A stretch of 64,000 nt of DNA from assembly GCA_011526565.1 (NCBI GenBank), contig WYBL01000081.1:1-64000 (forward strand), written 5' to 3'. Numbering within the stretch: the first letter of the stretch is position 1; each line of letters starts with the position of its first letter. Made by a program: the position numbers and the translations under genes. Shown here one piece after another: positions 39,193 to 49,662 of this stretch. The DNA is from Acidobacteriota bacterium (lineage in GTDB: Bacteria; Acidobacteriota; Vicinamibacteria; Fen-336). Under the pieces are notes generated by a model that saw nothing but the letters and a program-made list of their open reading frames with translations, ran no database searches and was not told where the DNA came from.

Positions 39193-39764
39193 AGGCCTGG
39201 TTCGCCGATCTCTGGAACGGGTTCTGGACCGTGCTCGTCGGCATGGACATCACGTGGCGCCACCTGTTCACCCCCAAGGTGGTGCTGCAGTACCCCGAGC
39301 AGAAGTGGACGCTGCCGCCGAAGAGCCGGATGCGGCTGCACCTCAAGTACGAGGACTGCATCGGCTGCGGCCAGTGCGTGCGCGCCTGCCCCGTCAACTG
39401 CATCTCGCTCAAGGCGGAGAAGCGGCCCGCGGGTTCTGCGCCGATCTACGCCGCCAACGGCCAGCCGATCAAGCTCGACGTCAAGGTGTTCGACATCGAC
39501 ATGTCGCTGTGCTGCTACTGCAACCTGTGCACGTACCCGTGCCCCACGGACTGCATCTACATGACGACGGAGTACGAGTTCGCCACGACCGACCTGCAGG
39601 AACACCTGTACCGCTTCGCCAAGCCGGACGCGGTGTTCCTGACCGTGAACCCGAAGCCGCCTGCCCCCGCCGCCGCGCCCGCACCCGCTGCGGCCGCGGC
39701 TCCGCCGGCTCCGGCAGCCCCGCCCGCGGCGGCGCCGAAGCCGCCCGAGGGAGGTGCGGCGTGA
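39189..39764 (+). CDS. nuoI: NADH-quinone oxidoreductase subunit I
   Basis: A 191-residue 2[4Fe-4S] ferredoxin-like subunit (clusters N6a and N6b) that passes electrons to NuoB. The cluster motifs are CIGCGQCVRACPVNC and CCYCNLCTYPCPTDC. The C-terminal ~40 residues are an Ala/Pro low-complexity tail not found in the family core. The GTG start overlaps the nuoH stop (GTGA). In complexes without NuoEFG, this subunit is the likely docking site for a ferredoxin-type electron donor. Confidence 0.96.
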   Translation: MKAWFADLWNGFWTVLVGMDITWRHLFTPKVVLQYPEQKWTLPPKSRMRLHLKYEDCIGCGQCVRACPVNCISLKAEKRPAGSAPIYAANGQPIKLDVKVFDIDMSLCCYCNLCTYPCPTDCIYMTTEYEFATTDLQEHLYRFAKPDAVFLTVNPKPPAPAAAPAPAAAAAPPAPAAPPAAAPKPPEGGAA

Positions 39765-40261
39765 CGGCCTCCGCGTTCGTCTTCTGGGTGCTGGCCACCA
39801 TCGTGCTCGGCTCGGCGGCGGTGGTCGTGCTGTCGCGAAGCCTGATCAACAGCGCGTTCGCGCTGCTCGCCACCTTCGCCGGCGTCGCCGGCTTCTACGT
39901 CCTGCTGGGCGCCGACTTCCTGGCCGCCGTGCAGTTCCTCGTCTACGTCGGCGGCATCCTGATCCTGCTGGTCTTCGGCGTGATGCTGACCCACCGCATC
40001 CAGGACCTCGACCTGCGCGCCGAGGCCCGCCAGCTCGTGCCGGGCCTGTTCGTCGCCGCCGGCGTGTTCGCGCTGCTGACGGCCGTCGCCACCCGCACGC
40101 CGTGGGCCCAGGGGCCCGGCCGCGAGCTGTCGGCGACCACCGCCGACATCGGCCGCGCCTTCCTCGGCAAGTACCTGCTGCCCTTCGAGGCGGCCTCGAT
40201 CCTGCTGCTGGTCGCCCTGATCGGCGCCGCGCTGATCGTCCGCAAGCGGGAGGACGCGTGA
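39761..40261 (+). CDS. nuoJ: NADH-quinone oxidoreductase subunit J
   Basis: A 166-residue membrane subunit with five predicted helices and the family block LSRSLINSAFALLATFAGVAGFYVLLGADFLAAVQFLVYVGGILILLVFGVML-type core (residues ~22-75), whose helix 3 pi-bulge lies near the VYVGG sequence. GTG overlaps the nuoI stop. Helps form the proton path between NuoH and NuoK. Confidence 0.94.
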   Translation: MTASAFVFWVLATIVLGSAAVVVLSRSLINSAFALLATFAGVAGFYVLLGADFLAAVQFLVYVGGILILLVFGVMLTHRIQDLDLRAEARQLVPGLFVAAGVFALLTAVATRTPWAQGPGRELSATTADIGRAFLGKYLLPFEAASILLLVALIGAALIVRKREDA

Positions 40262-40572
40262 ACCTCGAACCCGGCCTCGCGCACTACCTGGTGGTGTCGG
40301 CGGCGCTGTTCGCCCTCGGCCTGCTGGGCCTGATCACCCGCCGCAACGCGGTGCAGGCGCTGATGGGCGTCGAGCTGATGCTCAACTCCGCCAACATCAA
40401 CCTGGTCGCCTTCAACCGCTTCGGCACCGGCGGCATCGACGGCCAGGTGTTCGGCACCTTCGTCATCGTCGTGGCCGCCGCCGAGGTGGCCGTGGCGCTG
40501 GCGCTGGTGCTGACCCTCTACCGCGCGCGGCGCACCCCGAACCTCGACGCCGCCACCTCGCTGCGGGGATAG
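40258..40572 (+). CDS. nuoK: NADH-quinone oxidoreductase subunit K
   Basis: A 104-residue, three-helix membrane subunit (MnhC-like). The conserved glutamates lie in GVELMLNSANINLVAF and in AAAEVAVALAL, both needed for proton transfer in the family. GTG overlaps the nuoJ stop (GTGA). Seven bases separate it from nuoN; the usual nuoL and nuoM genes are missing at this point. Confidence 0.95.
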   Translation: MNLEPGLAHYLVVSAALFALGLLGLITRRNAVQALMGVELMLNSANINLVAFNRFGTGGIDGQVFGTFVIVVAAAEVAVALALVLTLYRARRTPNLDAATSLRG

Positions 40573-40579
40573 AAACGAC

Positions 40580-42067
40580 ATGGACGCCCTGCTCGAAAGC
40601 CTCGCCCGCTCGCTGCCGGAGGTGATCGTCTGCCTCGGCCTGCTGCTCGTCGTCGTGCTCGACGCGGCCGGCGGCAGCGCCCGCCGCGCGATCCCCTCGC
40701 TCTCGATCCTGACCCTGCTGCTGGCGCTCGGCGCCGCGTTCCGCGACGGCGGCGCGCCGGTGGCCACCTGGAGCGGGATGCTGGCGGCGGACCCGCTGTC
40801 GACGCTGCTGCGCAGCCTGGTGCTGCTCGGCGCGCTGCTGGTGCTGCTCGCCTTCGACCTCGGCCGCTCGCGCGAGCTGAAGGGGCTGGGGCTCGGCGAG
40901 TTCCACGCGCTGGTGCTGGCCGTCACCTTCGCCTGCCTGCTGCTGGCCGGCGCCAACGACCTGGTGATGGTGTACCTGGCGCTGGAGATGGTGTCGATCC
41001 CCTCCTACGTGCTGGTCGCCTATCTGAAGCGCGACCCGCGCTCGAACGAGGCCGCGCTCAAGTACCTGCTGTTCGGCGCCGCCTCCAGCGGCGCGATGCT
41101 CTACGGCCTGTCCTTCGTCTACGGCCTGGCCGGCACGACCAGCATCCCCGGCGTGTCCGCGGCGCTCGCCGGCGGGCTGCCGGCGGCGTCGACCTTCGGG
41201 CTGTGGCTCTCGGCGCTGCTGGTGTTCGCCGGCTTCGGGTTCAAGGTCGCGGCGGTGCCGTTCCACTTCTGGTGCCCCGACGCCTACGAAGGCGCGCCGA
41301 CCCCGGTCGCCGCCTTCCTGTCGGTGGTGCCGAAGACCGCGGGCTTCGCGGTGATGCTGCGCTTCTGCTACGAGGCGCTGTCGCTGCAGCGCGGCGGGCC
41401 GCTGGCGCTCGTCGAGATCGTCGACTGGCCGCAGGTCCTGATGTGGATCTCGGTGGCGACGATGACGCTCGGCAACGTCGCGGCGCTGACCCAGACCAAC
41501 ATGAAGCGGCTGCTCGCCTACTCGTCGATCGCCCACGCCGGTTACGTGATGATGGGCGTCGTCGCGATGAGCGAGGACGGCGGGCGCGGCGTGCTCGTCT
41601 ACCTGTTCACCTACGTGCTGATGAACCTCGGCGCCTTCGGCGTGGTCGCCGCCATCCACGGCGCCGACGGCACCTTCGACCTGCGCGACTACGCCGGGCT
41701 GCACCGCCGCCAGCCGCTGCTGGCGCTGGCGATGGCCGTGTTCCTGCTCTCGCTGATGGGGCTGCCGCCGTTCGTCGGCTTCTTCGGCAAGTTCTACGTG
41801 TTCGCGGCGGTCATCGCCCACGGCCCGGAGTACTACTGGTACGCGGCCGTCGGCGCCGTCAACGCGGCCGTCGCCGCCTACTACTACTTCCGCGTGATGC
41901 GAGCGATGGTGGTCGACGTCGAAGCCGCGGAAACGCCGGCGATGGCCGTCGGTGGCCGCGAGGCGCTGGCGCTCGCGGCCCTGGCCGCCTTCAACCTGCT
42001 GCCGACGCTGGCCTGGGGCCGGGTCGACGAGTGGACCCGCGCGGCGATGGTGCTGCTGCCGCGCTAG
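40580..42067 (+). CDS. nuoN: NADH-quinone oxidoreductase subunit N
   Basis: A 495-residue antiporter-like subunit with about fourteen helices. The proton-channel residues are in LALEMVSIPSYVLVAYLKRD (glutamate and lysine) and in AAVPFHFWCPDAYEGAPTPV, with the distal FSSIAHAGY-like segment (YSSIAHAGYVMMG). N-terminal similarity is to NuoN rather than NuoL or NuoM: no long C-terminal lateral helix is present. It is the only antiporter-type subunit in this operon. Confidence 0.94.
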   Translation: MDALLESLARSLPEVIVCLGLLLVVVLDAAGGSARRAIPSLSILTLLLALGAAFRDGGAPVATWSGMLAADPLSTLLRSLVLLGALLVLLAFDLGRSRELKGLGLGEFHALVLAVTFACLLLAGANDLVMVYLALEMVSIPSYVLVAYLKRDPRSNEAALKYLLFGAASSGAMLYGLSFVYGLAGTTSIPGVSAALAGGLPAASTFGLWLSALLVFAGFGFKVAAVPFHFWCPDAYEGAPTPVAAFLSVVPKTAGFAVMLRFCYEALSLQRGGPLALVEIVDWPQVLMWISVATMTLGNVAALTQTNMKRLLAYSSIAHAGYVMMGVVAMSEDGGRGVLVYLFTYVLMNLGAFGVVAAIHGADGTFDLRDYAGLHRRQPLLALAMAVFLLSLMGLPPFVGFFGKFYVFAAVIAHGPEYYWYAAVGAVNAAVAAYYYFRVMRAMVVDVEAAETPAMAVGGREALALAALAAFNLLPTLAWGRVDEWTRAAMVLLPR

Positions 42068-42083
42068 GCCGGGATTCGGCGCT

Positions 42084-43010
42084 TCAGCGCGCGGCGAACA
42101 ACTTCACCGTCAGGCCGGCCGTGAAGGCGGTGTCGGTCTTCTCGAGCGCCACGACCGGAAGCGGGCTGGCGCCCATCTCGATCGCCTGGCCCGCGGCGTC
42201 GACGGGGCGCAGCGCGAGCACGGGCGGGTCATTGTCGAAGCGCACGGTGACGCCGAGGCGAAGCCCGAACGTGCGGTTGATGGCGACCTCGACGGCGTGG
42301 ACCGCGTTGACGCGGAGATCGTCGGTGTTCTCGAGGTCCTGGTCGACGACCAGGCCGGAGGTGAAGCGCGAGCCCGCCTTGCCGTCGTCGCCGCGCGCGC
42401 CGAAGCCGTACTCGAAATTCCACGCGAAGCGTGCTCCGAGCCCGGACTCGACGACCCCCGCGAGCCCGACGTTCGCGCCCTGGCCCGCGGGCACGACCTG
42501 GGTTTCGCTGGTGACCGTGACGCCCGCCCCCACGCTGAACTTCAGTTCGTCGCGGTCCGCCACGAGGTAGTCCGCGCCGGCCACGCCGATCGTGCGGCTG
42601 TCGATGCCCGCTGGCACGTCGCGCTCGAAGTCGCCGCCGAGGTAGCCCGCGAGCCGCTCGCGGAAGCGGTAGCGGCCCTTGAGGCGCGCGAAGTACGCCT
42701 CGGAGGAGACCTCGTTGATCGCCGCCTGGCTGACCGTGAACGGCCCGGCCGCGCCCGCGCCCGTGGCGGCGAAGGAAAAGCGCGTGTTGCTCTGGCGCAG
42801 GGCCCCGGCGCTGAGGCTGACGTCGCTGCGATGGAACACCCGGGCGAGGTCGACACTGAGCCCCAGCGTGCTGGCCTCGCTGTTGCCACTGGTGCTCGCG
42901 AAGTTCCCGATCACCTTGGCGTGCCAGCCGGGGTCCTTGTTCTCCTGGGCGCTCGCCGCAGACGCCACAGCGGCCGCAGCGACGACGAGAAGGGCACTCG
43001 CGCGGTTCAT
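42084..43010 (-). CDS. DUF481 family outer-membrane protein
   Basis: A 308-residue protein with a signal peptide (~1-21) and a DUF481-type beta-barrel domain. It begins WHAKVIGNFASTSGNSEASTLGLSVDLAR, the usual opening with the TSGNSE motif, followed by alternating strands (RFRERLAGYLGGDFERD, FAWNFEYGFG) to a C-terminal aromatic-basic end. It probably sits in the outer membrane; function unknown in this family. Starts 2 bases after the rluA stop, with AGAGGTG upstream, and has a possible internal promoter. Last gene of the nurA operon, converging on nuoN. Confidence 0.82.
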   Translation of the reverse strand: MNRASALLVVAAAAVASAASAQENKDPGWHAKVIGNFASTSGNSEASTLGLSVDLARVFHRSDVSLSAGALRQSNTRFSFAATGAGAAGPFTVSQAAINEVSSEAYFARLKGRYRFRERLAGYLGGDFERDVPAGIDSRTIGVAGADYLVADRDELKFSVGAGVTVTSETQVVPAGQGANVGLAGVVESGLGARFAWNFEYGFGARGDDGKAGSRFTSGLVVDQDLENTDDLRVNAVHAVEVAINRTFGLRLGVTVRFDNDPPVLALRPVDAAGQAIEMGASPLPVVALEKTDTAFTAGLTVKLFAAR

Positions 43011-43012
43011 CT

Positions 43013-44074
43013 TCACCTCTTCTTCGAGTCGCCGGAGTATATCGCCCGGCTCCGAACGCCTCGCTTGCCGAGGAACGGGCGGAAGTCGGCGGGCAGCGGG
43101 CACGAGAGCCGCAGCGGCCGCCCGCTGACGGGGTGCGGGAGGTTGAGCGCGGCGGCGTGCAGCAGCACCCGCGGCACCGCCACCCCGCCGAGGTGGGTGG
43201 CCCCGCCGTAGCGGACGTCGCCCGCGATCGGGGCGCCGGCGATCGCCAGGTGGGCGCGGATCTGGTGCTTGCGCCCCGTCTGCGGGCGGCACTCGACGAG
43301 CAGCGCCTCGTGGCGGCGCGACAGGACGCGGAACTCGGTGCGGGCCGCCTGGCCGCCCGCCGCCTCCCGCATCTGCGCCTGCTTGCCGGACCCGACCAGC
43401 GCGAGCGGCGCCTCGCAGGTCCAGGCGTCAGGCAGCGGCTGGCGCGGGCGGCCGACGACCGCCACGTACACCTTCTCGACGTCGCGGCCCTCGAACGCGC
43501 GGGCCAGTCCTTCGTTCGCCGCGCGCGCCTTGGCGAAGAGCACGACGCCCGAGGTGTCCTTGTCGAGCCGCTGGTGGGAGCCGAGATAGGGCAGCCCGCC
43601 TTCGTCGCCGCCGGCGCGCCGCGCGAGCTTCTCCTGCACGAGGCCGAACAGGTGCGGGCGCCGGGCGTCGGCACTCTGGTGGGTGAGCAGGCCGGGCGGT
43701 TTGGCGACCGCGATCACCCACTCGTCCTCGTAGAGGACGGCCAGCGCGCCGGCCGCGTCGGTCTCGCCTTCTTCGGCTTCCAGCGCGCGGCCGGCGTATG
43801 CGGCGCGCAGGGCGATCTCGATCCGCGCGCCGCCCGCCGGCAGTTCTTCGCCGGGCCGCCGCCACGCGGCCCCGTTCACGGTCACCGCGCCGGCGACCAC
43901 CGCCCGTCGGAGCTCAGCGCGCGGCACCGCGTGGCCCACAGCCGCCGGCACCAGCACCGCCAGCGCGTCGAGCACGCGGGCGCCGCCCAGTTCCGGTCCT
44001 GCCTGCAACCGCACGCGGCGCGGCGGTGCGGCCGTCGCGTCACGCAGCCGCCTCGTCGTGTCCCGCGGTCTCAT
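43013..44074 (-). CDS. RluA family pseudouridine synthase
   Basis: A 353-residue RNA pseudouridine synthase. An N-terminal S4-like domain (~25-90, VLDALAVLVPAAV, VAGAVTVNGAAWRRPGEEL) is followed by the catalytic domain with the active-site aspartate in HQRLDKDTSGVVLFAK and the motifs LVECRPQTGRKHQIRAHL and LLHAAAL. It isomerises uridine in rRNA or tRNA; target positions cannot be read off. ATG overlaps the sbcC stop (ATGA). Its presence between DNA-repair genes and a DUF481 gene looks incidental. Confidence 0.92.
   Translation of the reverse strand: MRPRDTTRRLRDATAAPPRRVRLQAGPELGGARVLDALAVLVPAAVGHAVPRAELRRAVVAGAVTVNGAAWRRPGEELPAGGARIEIALRAAYAGRALEAEEGETDAAGALAVLYEDEWVIAVAKPPGLLTHQSADARRPHLFGLVQEKLARRAGGDEGGLPYLGSHQRLDKDTSGVVLFAKARAANEGLARAFEGRDVEKVYVAVVGRPRQPLPDAWTCEAPLALVGSGKQAQMREAAGGQAARTEFRVLSRRHEALLVECRPQTGRKHQIRAHLAIAGAPIAGDVRYGGATHLGGVAVPRVLLHAAALNLPHPVSGRPLRLSCPLPADFRPFLGKRGVRSRAIYSGDSKKR
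43036..43041 (-). promoter_or_regulatory. -10-like element TATACT inside the rluA 3' end
   Basis: TATACT (43041-43036) lies 25 bases before the DUF481 ATG, within the last codons of rluA. It could give DUF481 its own transcript in addition to read-through. No good -35 is present. Confidence 0.35.
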
Positions 44075-46779
44075 GCGGCCTCCACCCTGAAGCTCGACCC
44101 GGCCGGGCCCTTCTCGACCACCACCCGGGCGGGCAGCCGCGCCGTCAGCTCGGCGAGGTGGGTGATCACGCCGACCATTCTGCCGCCGGTCGGCAGGCTC
44201 TCGATGGCCTCCTGCACCGTCTCCAGCGTCTCCGGGTCGAGGGTCCCGAAGCCCTCGTCGATGAACAGGCTTTCCAGGTGGACCGCGCCGGCGGCCTTCT
44301 GCACCTGCTGCGACAGCTCGAGCGCCAGCGCCAGCGAGGCGAGGAACGTCTCGCCGCCGGAGAGCGTCTCGGCGCGGCGGCGCTCGCCGGCGTTGTCGTT
44401 GTCGCGGACGTGGAAGTCGTCGTCGACGTACTCGAGTGCGTAGCGGCCTGCCGACAGGCCCAGCAGGCGCAGCGATGCGCCCGCGACCAGGTCGCGCACG
44501 GTCTCGTGCAGCAGGTAGGCCTGGAAGCGGTCGGCCTTGAGTTCGAGCGCGAGCTGCTTGAGCAGCGAGAGCTGCGCGCGCTTCGACTCGAGCTCCGCGC
44601 GGCGCCTCGCGACGGCCGCGAGCCGGGCCTCGAGCGCGGCCACCTGCTCCTCGAGCCGGGCCGCGTCGCGCACTCCCTGCTCGCGCTCCCGGCGCAGCGC
44701 GTCGCGCTCGCGCTGCGCGGCTTCGAGCGCCGCCTGGGCGTCCGCGAGGGTGGCCGGGCCGGGCGGCAACTCGGCCATCTGTTCCGCGAGCGCCGCCAGC
44801 CGCTCGGCCCCGGCCTGCAGCTTCGCGCCGAAGCCGCGGATCGCCTCGGCCAGCCGCTGCTGCCCGGCGGGCGGGAGCGCCGCGGCTCGGGCCGCGTCCG
44901 GCGACGCGAACTGCGCCTCTGTCGCGGCCTGCTTCGCCTCCTGCTCCGCCCGGACCGCCTTCGCCAGCGCGTCGCCGGCGGCCGCGTCAGCCGCGGCCGC
45001 GGTCGCCGCGGCGCTGGCGAGCGCGGTGTCGGCCGCGGCGAGCGCGTCCTGCGCAGCGGCGCGGGCCGCGTCGATCCGCTGCCGCTCACCGCGCAGGTCC
45101 GCCTGCGCCGCGGCGGGGTCGGCCTCGTCGGTCAGCGCCTGCAGCTCCCGGACCCGCTCGACGTGGGCGGCGTGCGCGGCCTCGGCCCGCTCGTCGGCCT
45201 CGAGCGCCTCGGCCGAAGCGCGCTCGACGTCGCGGGTCGCGCTCTCGAGCGCGAGCGCCGCGCGCTCGTTGGCCGAGCGCCGGCGCTCGGCCTCCTGGCG
45301 CACGGTCTCGAGGCGGGCGCGGGCGGCGTCGACGCCGTCGCGGGCGCGCTTCTCGGCCGCCTCGAGCGCGCCGAGGTCGCTGCCCGCGAGCGCGGGAGGC
45401 GTCTTCGCCAGCGCGCGCTCGCACACGGGACACGGATCGCCCTTGGCGAGGCCGTGGCGCAGGTGGGCGACCGCGTCGCGCTTCTCGGCCTCGCGCCGGG
45501 CGAGCTCCGTCGCGCGGAGAGCGGCCTCCGCCGCCTCCAGTTCCTGCGCGGCGCGCTCCGTCGCCGCCGCGGCCTGCTGGGCGGCGCGCTCGGCCTCGGC
45601 AGCGGCCTCGGATCGCGCGGCCTTGTCCTTGCGCAGGCGGGCCACGGCCTGCTTCTTCTCCGTGGCCAGCGCCTCGGCCTCGCGGGCGGCGCGGGCGGCG
45701 GCCGCCGTGGGTCCCGCGAGCACGACGGCCTGGCCGAGCGCCTCGATCCGCGCGTCCAGCTCGGGCAGCCGGGCGGCCGCGGCCAGCGCGCTCTCCCCGG
45801 CGCGGCGCCGGGCAAGGACGGCGGCCTGCGCCTCGTCGGCGGCGGCGCGGGCGCGCTGCGCGGCCGCCGCCAGCCGCTCGCTCTCGGCGCGCGCGGCCGC
45901 GGCCTGGTCGAGGCGCGGCACGACGCCGGCGGCGCGGCGCGCCGCGTCGAGCCGGGCCTCGTCGGCCGTGACCTGCGCCCGATGCCGCTCGAGCTCGCCC
46001 TGCTGTCGCTTCAGCTCGTCCTGTTCGCTCAGCAGCCGCACCCGAGCCTCCGCCGCGGCCGCCGCCGCCTCGACCGCGAGGAGCCGCGGCTCCAGCGCGG
46101 CGCTGGCCTCGACCTGCTTCGCGTGCTGCTCGCGCAGCGCGGCGACCGCCTCGGGCGTGACCAGCGCGTCTTCGCCCAGGGTCTGCTCGAGCATCGTGGC
46201 TGCCGCCTCGAGCTCGCCGGCTTCGCTGGCCGCGCGCTTGCGCATGCGCTCGTAGACGAGCAGTTGCAGCAGCGTGCCGAGGATCTTCTGGCGGTCCTTC
46301 GGCGTGCTCTTCAGGAACTTCGCGAACTCGCCCTGCGGCAGGATCACGGCCTGGGTGAAGGCATTGAGGTCCAGCCCGAGGAGCTGGACGATGCGCTGGT
46401 TGACCTCGTTGACGCCTTCGGCCAGCGCTTCCGTCTCGCCGCGGAGCTCCCCCGTGGAGCCGGCGAGCCGCTCGAGCTGGGCCTGGGTCGCCTTGGTGTT
46501 GCGGAACAGCCGCCGCGTCACCCGGTACGCCTCGCCGCCGCGGACGAAGTCGAGGCTGACCACGAGCTGGTCCTTGCCGAGCGAGATGAGTTCCTTGAGC
46601 TGGGGTCCCGTGCGCGGGACGTTGCCGTAGAGCGCGAGCAGCATGGCGTCGAGCAGGCTCGACTTCCCCGCCCCGGTCGGGCCCGCGATCGCGAACAGGT
46701 CGAGACCGTCGAAGCGAAGGTCCGGCTGCCGGCCGCGGAAGGACGTGAGGTTCTCGACGCGCAGCACCAGCGGCCGCAT
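44071..46779 (-). CDS. sbcC: SbcC, Rad50-type SMC-like ATPase
   Basis: A 902-residue Rad50/SbcC protein. Walker A GPTGAGKS is at 33-40; a Q-loop-type VILPQGEFAKFLK follows. Long coiled coils flank a zinc-hook CPVC at 450-453. The C-terminal half has the signature LSGGETFLASLAL and Walker B LFIDEGFGTLD. With SbcD it tethers and opens DNA ends and cleaves hairpins and blocked ends. The ATG overlaps the sbcD stop (TGATG). It is somewhat shorter than the ~1050-residue E. coli protein, mostly in the coiled coils. Confidence 0.95.
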   Translation of the reverse strand: MRPLVLRVENLTSFRGRQPDLRFDGLDLFAIAGPTGAGKSSLLDAMLLALYGNVPRTGPQLKELISLGKDQLVVSLDFVRGGEAYRVTRRLFRNTKATQAQLERLAGSTGELRGETEALAEGVNEVNQRIVQLLGLDLNAFTQAVILPQGEFAKFLKSTPKDRQKILGTLLQLLVYERMRKRAASEAGELEAAATMLEQTLGEDALVTPEAVAALREQHAKQVEASAALEPRLLAVEAAAAAAEARVRLLSEQDELKRQQGELERHRAQVTADEARLDAARRAAGVVPRLDQAAAARAESERLAAAAQRARAAADEAQAAVLARRRAGESALAAAARLPELDARIEALGQAVVLAGPTAAAARAAREAEALATEKKQAVARLRKDKAARSEAAAEAERAAQQAAAATERAAQELEAAEAALRATELARREAEKRDAVAHLRHGLAKGDPCPVCERALAKTPPALAGSDLGALEAAEKRARDGVDAARARLETVRQEAERRRSANERAALALESATRDVERASAEALEADERAEAAHAAHVERVRELQALTDEADPAAAQADLRGERQRIDAARAAAQDALAAADTALASAAATAAAADAAAGDALAKAVRAEQEAKQAATEAQFASPDAARAAALPPAGQQRLAEAIRGFGAKLQAGAERLAALAEQMAELPPGPATLADAQAALEAAQRERDALRREREQGVRDAARLEEQVAALEARLAAVARRRAELESKRAQLSLLKQLALELKADRFQAYLLHETVRDLVAGASLRLLGLSAGRYALEYVDDDFHVRDNDNAGERRRAETLSGGETFLASLALALELSQQVQKAAGAVHLESLFIDEGFGTLDPETLETVQEAIESLPTGGRMVGVITHLAELTARLPARVVVEKGPAGSSFRVEAA

Positions 46780-47984
46780 CAGTGCCCCTCGTCCTGGGGG
46801 TGCTGGCAGGCGTGCAGCAGCCGGTCGAACTCGGCCAGCAACGCCGGCGCCGGCTCGTGGCCCTCGTGGCGGCAGTAGGCGGCGAACACCTCGCGCGGCG
46901 GCGCGCCGTCCGGCGGCCGAGCCTCGTCGCCGGCCTCGACGACGGGCACCTTCGCCTCGACGCGCACCGCGTTGGGCACCAGCTTGCGCACCTTGCCGTT
47001 GAGCTCGGGGTCGGGCGCGGGCAGCGGCACCGCGATCCACAGCAGCGCGTTCTCCGCGCGCAGCGCTGCCGCGTCGCGCTCGAGCTCCGCCGGCGTGCGC
47101 TCGATCTTCTTCAGCTCCCGGGCGCCGCGGTACGGCACGCGCTCGACCCGCGCCGGCTGCTTCGCGCGGGCGTCGACCAGCACCCAGCCCTTGGCCTCGC
47201 CCGCCTCGCCGAAGTCGAGCTGCAGCGGCGAGCCCGCGTACTCGGCAGGGGCCGGGGCCTCCAGCCGCTGTGGCTTGTGGATGTGGCCGAGCGCGACGTA
47301 CTGCGCGGTGTTCGGGATCGCCTGCGGCGTGGCCGCCCACTCGCTGCCGAGGTGGACCGTGCGCTCCGAGCCCGAGAACGCGGCGCCGACCAGGTGGGTG
47401 TGCATCGTCAGCAGGTTGACGGTGTCGGCGCGATAGCCGGCGGTCAGGCTGGCCACGATGCCGCGGAGCGCCTCGGCGTAGTTCTGGTGGGCGAGCACGT
47501 CGCCGCCGGTGCGCAGCCCCGTGTTCGGATCGACGCGTCCTTCGGCCAGCTCCAGCGCGTCGGTGAACCAGCGCGGCGCCGCGAACGGCACCGCTGCGAG
47601 AAGCGCCTTCTCCCCCGACCGCGATTCGAACTCGATCAGGCCTCCGCGATCGGCCGGCGCCGGACGCGGCACCACGGTCACGTCGACCAGCTCGGCCAGC
47701 GCGCCCCACGCCTCGAGCCGCGCGGCCGAGTCGTGGTTGCCGCCGATCACGACCGTGCGGATGCCGGCGCGGCCCACCCGCTTGAAGAAGCGGAACACCA
47801 GCGACTCGGCGGCCGCCGGCGGTGCGCCGGTGTCGAACACGTCGCCGCTGTGGATCAGCAGCTCGACCTTTTCGCGCTCGAGGTCGTCGCCGAGCGCCTC
47901 GAGCACCTGCTCCATCTCCGGCAGGCGGTCGACGTTCCGGAACAGGCGGCCCGCGTGCCAGTCGCTGGTGTGGGCGATGCGCAC
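46779..47984 (-). CDS. sbcD: SbcD, Mre11-type nuclease
   Basis: A 401-residue Mre11/SbcD metallophosphoesterase nuclease. Metal-binding motifs: HTSDWHAG (Asp8, His10), HSGDVFD (Asp48), GGNHDS (Asn83, His84, Asp85) and GHIHKPQ further on. It acts with SbcC on DNA ends. The GTG start is one base after the herA stop, so the order nurA-herA-sbcD-sbcC is tightly coupled. The C-terminal ~130 residues are the capping and SbcC-contact region. Confidence 0.95.
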   Translation of the reverse strand: MRIAHTSDWHAGRLFRNVDRLPEMEQVLEALGDDLEREKVELLIHSGDVFDTGAPPAAAESLVFRFFKRVGRAGIRTVVIGGNHDSAARLEAWGALAELVDVTVVPRPAPADRGGLIEFESRSGEKALLAAVPFAAPRWFTDALELAEGRVDPNTGLRTGGDVLAHQNYAEALRGIVASLTAGYRADTVNLLTMHTHLVGAAFSGSERTVHLGSEWAATPQAIPNTAQYVALGHIHKPQRLEAPAPAEYAGSPLQLDFGEAGEAKGWVLVDARAKQPARVERVPYRGARELKKIERTPAELERDAAALRAENALLWIAVPLPAPDPELNGKVRKLVPNAVRVEAKVPVVEAGDEARPPDGAPPREVFAAYCRHEGHEPAPALLAEFDRLLHACQHPQDEGH

Positions 47985-47985
47985 G

Positions 47986-49661
<1,676 letters not shown>

Positions 49662-49662
<1 letters not shown>

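Noticed and set aside
40573..40579. Hidden or frameshifted nuoL/nuoM between nuoK and nuoN
   Set aside because: Only seven bases separate the genes, and the 495-residue protein is a single intact NuoN type.
44071..46878. Long forward frame antisense to sbcC
   Set aside because: Mirror of the Ala/Glu/Arg coiled-coil codons of sbcC; no recognised motif or ribosome-binding site.
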